DNA from: an uncultured Lachnospiraceae bacterium
Lineage (GTDB): Bacteria; Bacillota; Clostridia; Lachnospirales; Lachnospiraceae
Assembly (NCBI GenBank): GCA_910577675.1
Contig: CAJTOR010000037.1
Coordinates: 1 to 37,641, forward strand
Length of the DNA: 37,641 bases
Direction of reading: 5' to 3'
A program made the position numbers and the translations under genes. This document shows, in pieces, positions 1 through 8,758 of this stretch (within the stretch, counting starts at the first letter, position 1; each line of letters starts with the position of its first letter). A model generated the notes under the pieces. It did not search any database. It had not been told where the DNA came from and saw only the letters and a program-made list of their open reading frames with translations.

Positions 1-1077
1 ATCCACAACTTCTTTCTCCATGGCAAGCAGAAGGTTCATCTGCCGGTAAAGTTCCTTATATGAAACTGCCCCGAACACAGCCGAAAGATAAGTATCCCCC
101 CCATAGCTGCTAAGCGTGATAAAACAATCCCCCGCCGCCCCGGTACTCCCCGTTTTGCCGCCGAGAACCGTGACCCCCTCCGGAGGGGTATAAAGCCCGA
201 GATAATACTGGTTTGTAGCTTCTAACAGCTTTTCTTGTGCCGTCCCGTCCGCAGCGGTGTAGGAAGCTGTATAGGAAGATTTCCCCACAATCGGGAGGAA
301 CTCTTCAAATTCCATACATGCTTCAAAAATCAGATAGAGGTCATACGGTGTGGTTTTATGTCCAAGTTCATGCAGGCCGTGCGGGTTTGTAAATTCCGTG
401 TGAGTCGCGCCGAGCCCTGCTGCCATCCCATTCATCCGCTGCATTGTATCTTCGTAGGAAGCCCCCTCCCTCAATGCAATAAACTCGATAATCGCAACGG
501 CGGAATCGTTTGCCGAAAAAACCAACAGCGCATTGAGCAAAAGTTCCAGCGAAACAACATCCCCTTTTTTAAATTCAAAAAGCTTTGCCCCCACCCGTGT
601 GATACCGCAATTATCAGCCGTGATATTGTAAGTATCCGAAAGCGGTATGCCATGTTCTTTCATGTAGGATAGAAGGAAATACGCTGTAAGAAGTTTCGTT
701 GTACTCGCCGGATATATTTTATCGTAACATCCTTTTTCATACAGGACTTTACCTTCCGTAAGGTTAAAAAGAAAGGCGGCCTTGGCGGTGATACCATCCG
801 TATCTGTATCATCGCTACTTACTGCTTTTCCCGCCGTTTCCTTCCCGGTTGGTACGGGGCGGGTGGCAGCGGGGAAGGAAAGATTCGCTTCCTTCCCATA
901 TGCCTCACTGCGGTAAGTTTTCTGGATACTGACATACGGCTTTTCCGATGCCTTGATAAGCACCGGAACAGGCGGTATATCCCCGCTGCATCCTGTAAAA
1001 AGAACAGAAACGAGCAGGAAGGACAATGCCAGTTTCTTTTGCCCCACCCCGCCCCCGGATTTCAAAATAACACCCAT
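1..1077 (-). CDS. D-alanyl-D-alanine carboxypeptidase, peptidase S11 lipoprotein (3' end outside window)
   Basis: Penicillin-binding D,D-carboxypeptidase that trims the terminal D-Ala of peptidoglycan stem peptides outside the membrane. The reading frame is open from the ATG at 1077 to the window edge (359 codons visible), so the C-terminus is missing. The N-terminus has a basic/hydrophobic signal with a lipobox LFTGC (Cys30), so it is probably a lipoprotein. All three S11 active-site motifs are present: STTK (Ser125-Lys128), SAN (188-190) and KTG (308-310). A linker of about 70 residues separates the lipid anchor from the catalytic domain. The start codon lies 5 bases after the mgsA stop, so it is the visible end of the cell-shape operon. 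The family is clear; which DacA/DacF paralogue it is cannot be told. Confidence 0.9.
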   Translation of the reverse strand, partial: MGVILKSGGGVGQKKLALSFLLVSVLFTGCSGDIPPVPVLIKASEKPYVSIQKTYRSEAYGKEANLSFPAATRPVPTGKETAGKAVSSDDTDTDGITAKAAFLFNLTEGKVLYEKGCYDKIYPASTTKLLTAYFLLSYMKEHGIPLSDTYNITADNCGITRVGAKLFEFKKGDVVSLELLLNALLVFSANDSAVAIIEFIALREGASYEDTMQRMNGMAAGLGATHTEFTNPHGLHELGHKTTPYDLYLIFEACMEFEEFLPIVGKSSYTASYTAADGTAQEKLLEATNQYYLGLYTPPEGVTVLGGKTGSTGAAGDCFITLSSYGGDTYLSAVFGAVSYKELYRQMNLLLAMEKEVVD

Positions 1078-1082
1078 ATCAC

Positions 1083-1478
1083 TTAACGGTAAGCCTCCCT
1101 CCACTCAAGATCCCCGCGGTCGAGCGCCTTAATCAAAAGCTCCGCCGTCGCGAGATTGGTTGCCAGCGGAATATTATGCGTGTCACATAAACGAACCACA
1201 TTGTTGACATCCGGTTCATGGGATTTTGGGTTCAGGGGATCACGCAGAAAAATTACAAGGTCAATCTCATTATGTTCAATCTGGGCTCCCATCTGCTGTT
1301 CCCCACCCAGATGCCCTGCCAGATATTTATGAATATTTAAATTTGTTACTTCCTCAATTAAACGTCCTGTTGTCCCCGTCGCATAAACCTCATTCTTTGC
1401 GAGGATTGCCCGGTACGCAATACAAAAATTTTGCATAAGTTTCTTTTTGGCATCATGTGCAATCATTCCGATGTTCAT
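1083..1478 (-). CDS. mgsA: Methylglyoxal synthase (131 aa)
   Basis: Converts dihydroxyacetone phosphate to methylglyoxal plus phosphate in the cytoplasm, a glycolytic bypass. The whole short family fold is visible: AHD near the N-terminus (H8-D9), the phosphate-binding TGTTG loop (34-38), FLRDP (77-81), SHEPD (86-90) and the ATN motif. The E. coli catalytic residues His98 and Asp101 correspond to His87 and Asp90 here, but the position of catalytic Asp71 (GGDQQ in E. coli) reads GGEQQ, i.e. Glu60. I chose the ATG at 1478 because a GGGAGGGG ribosome-binding site lies 4 bases before it; the frame is open further upstream to 1514. It lies between rodA and the carboxypeptidase in the cell-wall operon, an unexpected place for a sugar-phosphate enzyme. 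Confidence 0.93.
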   Translation of the reverse strand: MNIGMIAHDAKKKLMQNFCIAYRAILAKNEVYATGTTGRLIEEVTNLNIHKYLAGHLGGEQQMGAQIEHNEIDLVIFLRDPLNPKSHEPDVNNVVRLCDTHNIPLATNLATAELLIKALDRGDLEWREAYR

Positions 1479-1545
1479 GTAACCCCTCCCTTTCTGTCCA
1501 TGCCATAACGTCAATATAAAGAATCCCTTTACGGCTACCCCCAGC

Positions 1546-2712
1546 CTACAAGGATACTACATTCTTATCCACCTTCTCTTTTTTCTTCGACTGTAACCCA
1601 ATATTTAACAGCAACCCAACCATCAGATAGTTGCCGAGCAGCGAACTGAGCCCCGAACTTGCGTAAGGCAGCGGGATGCCGGTGTTCGGAAACAGGGATG
1701 TATTCACACAGATATGGATAAAAGTCTGGCTGCCAATCAGTGTCCCAATCCCCCCCGCAATCATCATCCCGAGAAAATCTCTTGAATGCCTTGCCGTCTG
1801 GAATGTGCGGAATATGAAATAGGACAATAGCCCGATCACCACACAGCACCCGATAAAACCATATGCTTCCGCAAAGGCGGTGTAAATAAAATCACTCTCA
1901 ATTGCTGCAAGCCCCTTGCACTTCCATGTTGCGCCGGTACTGTCCGTCATCATTTTTCCCGTAAGACCGCCGGAATGGATGGCAATTGCCGCATTATTCT
2001 GCTGATACATTAAATCCGGATAAAGTTCCGGATTCTTCAATGCAAGAATTCGGTTTTGCTGGTACGGATGCAGCAAAACCTGGAAATCCTGCTGGATATA
2101 CCACCAGAGTCCAAAACACGCGGGAACCGCAACGACAAGCACCGGGATAATAATCTTGTAGGTGATCCCCGACAAAAATACCATTCCCGCAAACATCACA
2201 AGCAGCGCGATTGTAGTTGAGAGATCCGGCTGTTCCAAAATAAAGTACAGCGGGACTGCCACAAGCACGCACATAATTACAAGAAAATAAAACTTGTCAA
2301 TCTTCTTGTGGAAACGTGTAAACATCGCCGCGATAAAAAGAATTAACAGGACTTTTGTAAGCTCGGACGGCATCAGGGTGATCCCCCCATCTCCCCCGAT
2401 TATAATCCAGCGCTGCGCCTGATGGTAACTTTTTCCAGCAAACTTAGTGTAAAGCAAAAGTCCCATATTAATAAAATAAAACAGTACATAAAACTTACAG
2501 ACATAATGATAATCTGCAAGCGACACAAAAAGAGCCGCCATGGTTCCAACGACAAGCCCCAGTATCTGCTTTTCATAAAGCCTGTCAGCAGACTCTTGCA
2601 CTACCTCGATCACTGTCAGGCCGATAAAGCTGAGTAAAAAAGCTGTCAGCAGGATGGACATATTATAATGTCTGAAATCATATTCCTTAAAATTAAATAT
2701 CTTTTTAAACAT
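1546..2712 (-). CDS. rodA: Rod-shape SEDS glycosyltransferase RodA (388 aa)
   Basis: Polytopic membrane glycosyltransferase of the SEDS (RodA/FtsW/SpoVE) family, which polymerises lipid II into glycan strands during lateral wall growth together with the class B PBP2. The protein has about ten hydrophobic segments, starting with one near residues 18-35, and a conserved C-terminal region around PNTGIPLPYASSG, the family hallmark. Length is typical. It is 11 bases downstream of minE and in the same operon as its likely partner mrdA. The start ATG at 2712 has only a weak AGGGAAA ribosome-binding site. Assignment to RodA rather than FtsW or SpoVE rests on the mre/PBP2 neighbourhood. Confidence 0.93.
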   Translation of the reverse strand: MFKKIFNFKEYDFRHYNMSILLTAFLLSFIGLTVIEVVQESADRLYEKQILGLVVGTMAALFVSLADYHYVCKFYVLFYFINMGLLLYTKFAGKSYHQAQRWIIIGGDGGITLMPSELTKVLLILFIAAMFTRFHKKIDKFYFLVIMCVLVAVPLYFILEQPDLSTTIALLVMFAGMVFLSGITYKIIIPVLVVAVPACFGLWWYIQQDFQVLLHPYQQNRILALKNPELYPDLMYQQNNAAIAIHSGGLTGKMMTDSTGATWKCKGLAAIESDFIYTAFAEAYGFIGCCVVIGLLSYFIFRTFQTARHSRDFLGMMIAGGIGTLIGSQTFIHICVNTSLFPNTGIPLPYASSGLSSLLGNYLMVGLLLNIGLQSKKKEKVDKNVVSL

Positions 2713-2723
2713 ATAGCATTTCC

Positions 2724-2993
2724 CTAATTGCTATGCCGCATTCCCCGGATTGGGATATTTGCAAAAAGTGAGGGACCACCGTTGCTGTTCTCATTATCGA
2801 CCTGGTTGACCTTGATATCAAGCCCGTCCGTGTCAATCTCAACATATTTGCTCAGCACTTCAATTATATCATTTTTAATACATTCCATTACTTCCGGCGT
2901 ACACCCTGCCCTGTCTGCGGAAAGAACAAATTGCAGTCTTTTTTTCGCCGTATCCCCGGAGGATTTCTTTTTGAAAAGCTCAAACATTGGCAT
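2724..2993 (-). CDS. minE: Cell division topological specificity factor MinE (89 aa)
   Basis: Stimulates the MinD ATPase and displaces MinC, producing Min oscillation or positioning that restricts FtsZ to midcell. The size is normal for the family. The N-terminal anti-MinCD segment (FELFKKKSS, then the KKRLQFVLSADR region) is followed by the topological-specificity half. The ATG at 2993 was chosen because the GGGGGAG ribosome-binding site is 9 bases upstream; the ATG at 3002 abuts that site and is less likely. It is 17 bases after minD. The presence of MinE means this organism uses a MinE-type rather than a DivIVA/MinJ-only system. Confidence 0.93.
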   Translation of the reverse strand: MPMFELFKKKSSGDTAKKRLQFVLSADRAGCTPEVMECIKNDIIEVLSKYVEIDTDGLDIKVNQVDNENSNGGPSLFANIPIRGMRHSN

Positions 2994-3010
2994 TGAAATC
3001 ATCTCCCCCT

Positions 3011-3793
3011 TCAAGTTTTGCTGAACAATTTACTGAAAATCCCTTTCTTTACATTTAAATCCAGATATGGGACATCCTCCCCGATTAACCTGTGGCAGAT
3101 ATTCATATAAGCTTTGCCCGCCATTGTGTCATTGCCCACAAGCGGCTCGCCCTGGTTGGTCGAAATAACAATATTCTCATCGTCCGGCACCACCCCGATC
3201 AGGTCAATCGCAAGGACTTCAACCACATCGTCGCTCGACATCATATCGCCGCGCTTTACCATATCGGTGCGCAGGCGGTTGACGAGCAGGTGTGTCTGCT
3301 TCATCTCATGTGCCTCCAAAAGCCCTATGATGCGGTCAGCATCGCGCACGGCGGAAACTTCCGGCGTTGTGACGACAATGGCGCGTTCAGCACCTGCGAT
3401 CGCATTCTGGAAACCCTGCTCAATCCCTGCGGGGCAGTCCATCAGTATGTAATCGAACTCATCCCTCAGCTCATCACAAAGCTTCTTCATCTGTTCCGGC
3501 GACACGGAAGTCTTGTCCTTTGTCTGGGCTGCCGGAAGAAGGTAGAGATTCGGATAACGCTTATCTTTAATCAGGGCCTGCTTAATGCGGCAGGTACCCT
3601 CGATCACATCAACCAGGTTAAATACAATGCGGTTCTCAAGCCCCATGACAACATCCAGATTACGGAGTCCGATGTCGGTGTCAATCAGTACAACCTTCCT
3701 TTCCAGTTTTGCAAGACCTGTTCCTACATTCGCCGTTGTGGTCGTCTTGCCAACACCGCCTTTTCCTGATGTAATAACGATTACTTCGCCCAT
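3011..3793 (-). CDS. minD: Septum site-determining ATPase MinD (260 aa)
   Basis: ParA/MinD-type ATPase that binds the inner membrane when ATP-loaded and recruits MinC. The deviant Walker A motif KGGVGKTT is at residues 11-18, followed by DTDIGLRNLD. The C-terminus ends in an amphipathic helix (KKGIFSKLFSKT), the membrane-targeting sequence. Length is typical. Start ATG at 3793, with AGGAGG about 10 bases upstream. It sits between minC and minE in the order minC-minD-minE. Confidence 0.96.
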   Translation of the reverse strand: MGEVIVITSGKGGVGKTTTTANVGTGLAKLERKVVLIDTDIGLRNLDVVMGLENRIVFNLVDVIEGTCRIKQALIKDKRYPNLYLLPAAQTKDKTSVSPEQMKKLCDELRDEFDYILMDCPAGIEQGFQNAIAGAERAIVVTTPEVSAVRDADRIIGLLEAHEMKQTHLLVNRLRTDMVKRGDMMSSDDVVEVLAIDLIGVVPDDENIVISTNQGEPLVGNDTMAGKAYMNICHRLIGEDVPYLDLNVKKGIFSKLFSKT

Positions 3794-3808
3794 CGTTCTG
3801 ATTCCTCC

Positions 3809-4474
3809 TTATAATCTGATATCATTCCATATCTTTTTGCTTAACGGCTCAAGACAGATACGTCCTTCCTCAAGGAAAGCCAGTTTCATGCCCTTATCCG
3901 TGTTCTTTCCCGGTTCATCCGAGCAGCGTGCCCTAACCCCTGCAATCTGTATCATAACCGGCGACATTTCGGTTGCGAAAACAAAAGCATTCTCATTTTC
4001 ATAAGCTCCGGCCGCCACCTGCCCTTTCAGGGAACCAAGAATAATAACATTCCCCTTCGATATAACGGAAGCGCCGGGATGGACATCGCCGAGCACCACA
4101 ACGCTGCTCTCAAAGAAAACTTCCTGCCCGGAGCGCAGATTCCCTTTGTAAAAAGCTCCCTGCGCCCGGTCAATCTCCATCAATACCTCATCAAGCTGCT
4201 TTTTGTAGCGCTCTTCCCTCTCCGTATCATGGTCATCGATCATGACCACCTTTAAATTACAGTTTGCATTGATGATGTCAAGCATCTCCACTTCCTGTTC
4301 GGGCAAAAGCGGCCGTCCCTCAAAACCGAGGATAACCGGAGCCTGTCCCAAAAATTTCGAAGAATCCCGGAATTTTTCTGCAACAAGTTCCTTCAACGTC
4401 CCAAAATCAAGTTTAGCATCGAGAAATACAGTAATTCCGTGTTTGTTCCCCTTTATGACAACAGGATTGTCCAT
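3809..4474 (-). CDS. minC: Septum site-determining protein MinC (221 aa)
   Basis: FtsZ-polymerisation inhibitor delivered to the membrane by MinD. The N-terminal FtsZ-interacting domain (about 1-105, with PVVIKGNKHGITVFLD) is followed by a C-terminal beta-helix dimerisation domain rich in Gly and Val (about 115-215: VVVLGDVHPGASVISKGN, VIILGSLKGQVAAGA), which is the MinD-binding face. The ATG at 4474 has a GGAGGAGG site 8 bases upstream. It lies 19 bases downstream of mrdA and 15 bases upstream of minD, all co-oriented. Confidence 0.93.
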   Translation of the reverse strand: MDNPVVIKGNKHGITVFLDAKLDFGTLKELVAEKFRDSSKFLGQAPVILGFEGRPLLPEQEVEMLDIINANCNLKVVMIDDHDTEREERYKKQLDEVLMEIDRAQGAFYKGNLRSGQEVFFESSVVVLGDVHPGASVISKGNVIILGSLKGQVAAGAYENENAFVFATEMSPVMIQIAGVRARCSDEPGKNTDKGMKLAFLEEGRICLEPLSKKIWNDIRL

Positions 4475-4493
4475 AATGTACCTCCTCCATGAT

Positions 4494-7367
4494 TTAATCA
4501 GAAATGTGGATCGTCGTCGCGTTACCTGCCTTTATTTCACCGGAAAGCAGGGCATCCTTATTCTCCCCGTTAAAATACAGTCCCATAACCTCGCGGCCGA
4601 TATACGCCGCATTCGCGGAAGCATAGCCGTTCGGTATTACAATAATAACACTTATTTCCGGGTCATCATACGGCGCATAGGCAGCAAATAACGCATTGTG
4701 CGGGTGGGTTGTGCTCACCTGGGCAGTCCCGGTCTTTCCCGCCACTTTTACCCCCAGGTCGCCGTAAAGCCGGTTTAAGGAATTGGTGGTGGTATTTACC
4801 ACATTGTACATCCCAAGCTGCACCGCCTGCCACTGAGCCGACGAAAACATTGTAATCTCGTTGTAGACGGACGGCTCGTTGCGGTAAACCAAAGTCCCGT
4901 CCTTATCCATCACGCGGTTGAGCAGCGTCAGGTCGTAGCAGATGCCGCTGTTCGCCACGGTCGTGATATATTTTGCGATCTGTACCGGCGCAAAGTTATG
5001 GTAGTAACCGATTGCCGTGCGGACAACGTCGCGGTTTGAGATTTCCGGCATATCCTCGTAGACCTCAACCCCCGAATAATCGGACAGACCAAACATCGCC
5101 GCATATTTCTGGATGGTGGCGATCCCCTTCGCGTCATTGTAAATTCCCTTGGAATCAAGCGAGAGGTCGTAACCGATCTGGTAATAAAAATAGTTGCAGG
5201 AATGCTGGATTGCGCTTGTCACATTGATAGAACCGTGGGAGCCCGGATATTTCCAGCATTTCGGCGACGGGTCAATCTCCTCGAAAACGCCGCGGTCCTG
5301 GATTTTTGTTGTAGTGTTAATCCTTCCCTCCCCAAAACCTACAAAAGACATCAGCGGTTTAAAAGTTGAGCCGGTGGTTGTCCTCTGCTGCGTTGGGCGG
5401 TTAATAAGCGGTCTGGCATTGTCCTCGAGCAATTTTGAATAATACGTGTAATCAATCTTGTTTGCCAGCATATTATTATCGTAGGATGGATAAGTTACCA
5501 TCGCGAGCAGTTCCCCCGTCCGCACATCCGTGATGACGGCGGAGCCGCTGCACGGTTCTAGGGCAAGCTGTCCAGGTGTGATCTCGAGGTTGGTCAGTTT
5601 CTCGCGCATAAAATTGTAGGCGGAAACCCTTCCATTCCTCAGATTTCTTATATCGTCCTCGTTATATTCTAACACACCTTGCTCAAATAATAAAAGACAA
5701 ATTTCCGTACCAGTCAATTTTTTTGTAAAAATCAAGGTGCGGTATATCTTTTTTTCGAATTCTTTGTCGTCTTTAAAGTACTCAAGTACATAATCTACAA
5801 TCATGGAGTACCATTCATCATTGTCAAAGTATGCCCCGCCCTTCCCGAGTTTAGACAGATCAACCCAGTTCTTAGAAATTGCATACTGCAAAAACTGGCT
5901 CAGGCTTATTTTGTTATTTGTATAATCAAGGTAGACTTCATCCGTGCGGTCGATCGCCGTAGAAACTAAAATTCCCACATCCTTCGAGATCAGTGTCGAA
6001 TAAACATAATCCAGGTACTCTTCCATCTCCTCCCCGGCATCCTGGTTTGTTACAGTATTATCAATTGCTAAAAGTTTCCTGAATTTACCAAAAATTATTT
6101 CCCTCTTCTCCTCAAAATACGAGAGAATCCGCTTTTCAAGGTCGGAGGCTTCCTCATCCTTAAACGCCTTGATATCAATGACATTATTATAAATAAGTGC
6201 ATTGTAAACTTCATAGATCGGTATCTGGATTCCGGAGGCTTTCTCCCCCTTTGTCCCGTAGCTCATACCGTTGTTGATTTTTGAGATCAGGATGGCAGCG
6301 ATATTGCGCTCTAAGATATGATAGAGCCCTATCTGCAAATCATGGTCAACCGAAAGATAGACATCGTTCCCGGCAACCGGCGCTTTTGTTATCTTGCTTT
6401 CAAGTATTTTGTTGGAGGAGGCAACTGTTAGCTGTTCCACACCTTTTTCACCGGAAAGATAGGATTCCATGGAGCGTTCCATCCCGGTCTTTCCGACCAC
6501 ATCTGTCGATTTGTAGACTTCCTCGCCAAGCTCCGCATTAAGGCTCTCAAGCTCCGAGGAATTAATCAGCCCGGTATAGCCGATGATATGTGCAAAATAT
6601 TTGCTGTCATAGTAGACGCGTGAAGTGGTTTGCTTTACTTCAATCCCAGGGATATCCGCCATATTCTCCTTCACTGCTGCCGCCGTCTTATCATCGATGT
6701 TTGAGGCGAGCGTGAACTGCGACCATTGCGGGTTCAGTATCATAAGGTTGTAGCGCACCACCATGATCTTGTATGCATCTTCCATTGAGTAGTCGTCGGA
6801 GATCTTAAACATTCTCCCGTTTTCATCGTCGCCGTAGCGCAGGAAATTAAAAACATCCTCCGCCGAGGCTTCCTTCTGTTCCTCGGAAAGCTTTGCGATG
6901 GAAGGCTTGCAGTACGCATTCTTTTTAAACCGGAGCAGCGCGTTGCCCTCCACATTGAAAGCGAAGGAATACTCGCCGGATGCCCCCTCCTTTAGATCAA
7001 TGCCAAAATCAAGTTCGATCGGATAGCCGTAATCTTCAAGAAGATTGATTAGCTGCAGCACCATCGCATTCATGTCCTCGTTCCTTGTCACAAGCGCGGT
7101 ATTGCTCATAACCACGGAATAACTAAGCACATTTTCTGACAGTTTCACGCCGTTGCGGTCATAAAAATTCCCGCGCGTGCTGGCAATATCGCGCTCCTGC
7201 GTATTCTTTGTTTCCTCATTTTCATAGTTTTCCGCGCCCCTCGATGCAATCTGCATCTTAAAAGAACGCTGTATCAGGATAAAGAACGCCACAAGAAAAA
7301 TCGCGAGAAGCGGGACTGTCCGGTTATTCAATACCTTTTTCAATTTTTCTAGGAAAATATCTAACAT
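4494..7367 (-). CDS. mrdA: Penicillin-binding protein 2, class B transpeptidase, unusually large (957 aa)
   Basis: Elongasome D,D-transpeptidase that cross-links new glycan made by RodA. It has one N-terminal membrane anchor (about residues 18-36), a PBP dimer domain (about 60-330), and a transpeptidase domain with STFK (667-670), SCN (723-725) and KTG (878-880). All three active-site motifs are intact. The protein is far longer than the roughly 600-700 residues usual for PBP2. The excess is a helical, charged block at about residues 355-600, inserted between SVDHDLQ and the strand AVITDVRTGELLAMV, which are normally close together. The start ATG at 7367 follows GGGGAAACG and abuts the mreD stop, so translation is probably coupled. 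Confidence 0.93.
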   Translation of the reverse strand: MLDIFLEKLKKVLNNRTVPLLAIFLVAFFILIQRSFKMQIASRGAENYENEETKNTQERDIASTRGNFYDRNGVKLSENVLSYSVVMSNTALVTRNEDMNAMVLQLINLLEDYGYPIELDFGIDLKEGASGEYSFAFNVEGNALLRFKKNAYCKPSIAKLSEEQKEASAEDVFNFLRYGDDENGRMFKISDDYSMEDAYKIMVVRYNLMILNPQWSQFTLASNIDDKTAAAVKENMADIPGIEVKQTTSRVYYDSKYFAHIIGYTGLINSSELESLNAELGEEVYKSTDVVGKTGMERSMESYLSGEKGVEQLTVASSNKILESKITKAPVAGNDVYLSVDHDLQIGLYHILERNIAAILISKINNGMSYGTKGEKASGIQIPIYEVYNALIYNNVIDIKAFKDEEASDLEKRILSYFEEKREIIFGKFRKLLAIDNTVTNQDAGEEMEEYLDYVYSTLISKDVGILVSTAIDRTDEVYLDYTNNKISLSQFLQYAISKNWVDLSKLGKGGAYFDNDEWYSMIVDYVLEYFKDDKEFEKKIYRTLIFTKKLTGTEICLLLFEQGVLEYNEDDIRNLRNGRVSAYNFMREKLTNLEITPGQLALEPCSGSAVITDVRTGELLAMVTYPSYDNNMLANKIDYTYYSKLLEDNARPLINRPTQQRTTTGSTFKPLMSFVGFGEGRINTTTKIQDRGVFEEIDPSPKCWKYPGSHGSINVTSAIQHSCNYFYYQIGYDLSLDSKGIYNDAKGIATIQKYAAMFGLSDYSGVEVYEDMPEISNRDVVRTAIGYYHNFAPVQIAKYITTVANSGICYDLTLLNRVMDKDGTLVYRNEPSVYNEITMFSSAQWQAVQLGMYNVVNTTTNSLNRLYGDLGVKVAGKTGTAQVSTTHPHNALFAAYAPYDDPEISVIIVIPNGYASANAAYIGREVMGLYFNGENKDALLSGEIKAGNATTIHISD

Positions 7368-7877
7368 TTATCGTTTCCCCCTGTATTCAAAACGCAAAAG
7401 CAGCAGGTGAATGCCCTGGAAAAATTTGTAGAGCAGGACTGCGGCAAAAGTGGTGTAAATAACCCGCGGCAGGATTACCCTGCCGAAAAAATATCCGATG
7501 GTAAGCCTTCCGTTGAGCAGCGCAAAGAACACATAGTACAAAAAGCCATATACCAGTTCACTTACTGCGATCAGCCCCAGTGGAAGCAGGTAATCTTCGC
7601 GGTCAAAAATTTTTGCCGCATATCCGTTGAAATACCCGATGACCATGTACAAAATCGCGAAGATCCCAAGATAATTCCCGATACAAAAATCCATCAGAAG
7701 CCCGGCAAAAAAGCCTGTCAGTACACCCGCGTTCTGCCCCTTAAAAAAGGCTGTCGAAACAATGAGGATCAACAGAACATCCGGTACCACGTTCGCCATC
7801 TCAAAATATGGGAATACCGAGTTCTGCAAAAGATAACTGAATATGATTTCCAAAAAAACAACAATACAACGAAGCAC
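7368..7877 (-). CDS. mreD: Rod shape-determining membrane protein MreD (169 aa)
   Basis: Polytopic inner-membrane component of the elongasome that works with MreC. About five hydrophobic segments span the protein, as in other MreD proteins. I prefer the GTG at 7877, since an AGAGG site lies 7 bases upstream of it; an in-frame GTG at 7901 would overlap mreC by 14 bases but has a poor ribosome-binding site. The gene sits between mreC and mrdA with essentially no spacing. The sequence itself is poorly conserved in this family, so the call rests on length, topology and position. Confidence 0.88.
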   Translation of the reverse strand: MLRCIVVFLEIIFSYLLQNSVFPYFEMANVVPDVLLILIVSTAFFKGQNAGVLTGFFAGLLMDFCIGNYLGIFAILYMVIGYFNGYAAKIFDREDYLLPLGLIAVSELVYGFLYYVFFALLNGRLTIGYFFGRVILPRVIYTTFAAVLLYKFFQGIHLLLLRFEYRGKR

Positions 7878-7887
7878 TATGTTACCT

Positions 7888-8754
7888 CTATTCGGATTCA
7901 CTTTCCATTCTTTCTTTTAATTGCGTGATAATCAGTACATTTTCAATATGTTCAAAATCAACAACCGGCAGCAGGTAAGCCCTCTTTGCCATATTGCTGG
8001 CATCGACCTCAATATTGTGGATGTACCCGATTAGTATCCCCGGCAGGTACTTATCGCTGATATGCGAGGTGACAACCTCGTAATTTTCCTCAACCTGGGC
8101 ACTTAGACTGATTCCCTCCACCCGGATATAACCGTCGTCGAGAAGTTCTATATCACCCTTGATATCGCAGGTGTCCGTAGTCTTTAAAAACATGCCGCTG
8201 ACATAGCTTGTGTCATCGATAATTGCGCGGATGCGGCAGTAATTCTTACCCACCTCGGTCACAATGCCGACAAGACCGTTCCCGGCAATTACATTCATAT
8301 CTTTTTTTATCCCGTCCTCAAAACCCTTGTTGACAACAAAGGAACTGTAATAACCGTTTGTATCGCGGCTTATCACGCTCGCCGCTATCATCGGGTAATC
8401 GGAATATTTCTTCCCGACCTCATAGAGTTCACGAAGCTGGGCAAGTTCATATCCGTCCGCAATCAGGATACTGTTCTGGCTCTTCAAGTCCTCGATCTGT
8501 GCCTTTAGCTGCTGGTTCTCCTCCTGCAACGCTCTCTTGCTCTTTAATAATTCGAGCTGTTTTGTAATGTAAGTCCCGACCATATTGATGCCGTCCTGCA
8601 TCGGTGTGACAAGGTTGCCGACACTCGTTTTTAACGGGGCTAACTTGTCGCTGTAACGGTAGGAAACATAGAGTAACAACAGGCACAAAAACACCAGCGA
8701 ATAAAGCAGGTGCTTCGGGCGCACCGAAATCTTGACTTTATGCTTGCGCCTCAT
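7888..8754 (-). CDS. mreC: Rod shape-determining protein MreC (288 aa)
   Basis: Extracytoplasmic scaffold of the elongasome that activates PBP2/RodA. It has a short basic cytoplasmic tail, one membrane segment (about residues 15-30), a coiled coil (about 60-110, with repeated Leu/Gln/Glu heptads around LQEENQQLKAQIEDLKSQ), then two beta-barrel domains with the conserved VVNKGFEDGIKKDM and GLVGIV motifs. The GGAGG ribosome-binding site of mreC is encoded by the last codons of mreB, and the start at 8754 is 4 bases beyond the mreB stop. Confidence 0.94.
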   Translation of the reverse strand: MRRKHKVKISVRPKHLLYSLVFLCLLLLYVSYRYSDKLAPLKTSVGNLVTPMQDGINMVGTYITKQLELLKSKRALQEENQQLKAQIEDLKSQNSILIADGYELAQLRELYEVGKKYSDYPMIAASVISRDTNGYYSSFVVNKGFEDGIKKDMNVIAGNGLVGIVTEVGKNYCRIRAIIDDTSYVSGMFLKTTDTCDIKGDIELLDDGYIRVEGISLSAQVEENYEVVTSHISDKYLPGILIGYIHNIEVDASNMAKRAYLLPVVDFEHIENVLIITQLKERMESESE

Positions 8755-8758
8755 AAAA

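Noticed and set aside
1226..1438. Plus-strand open frame opposite mgsA
   Set aside because: Antisense shadow of mgsA with no supporting signal.
3092..3769. Plus-strand open frame of 225 codons opposite minD
   Set aside because: It is the antisense shadow of the well-supported minD gene, with no ribosome-binding site or recognisable product.
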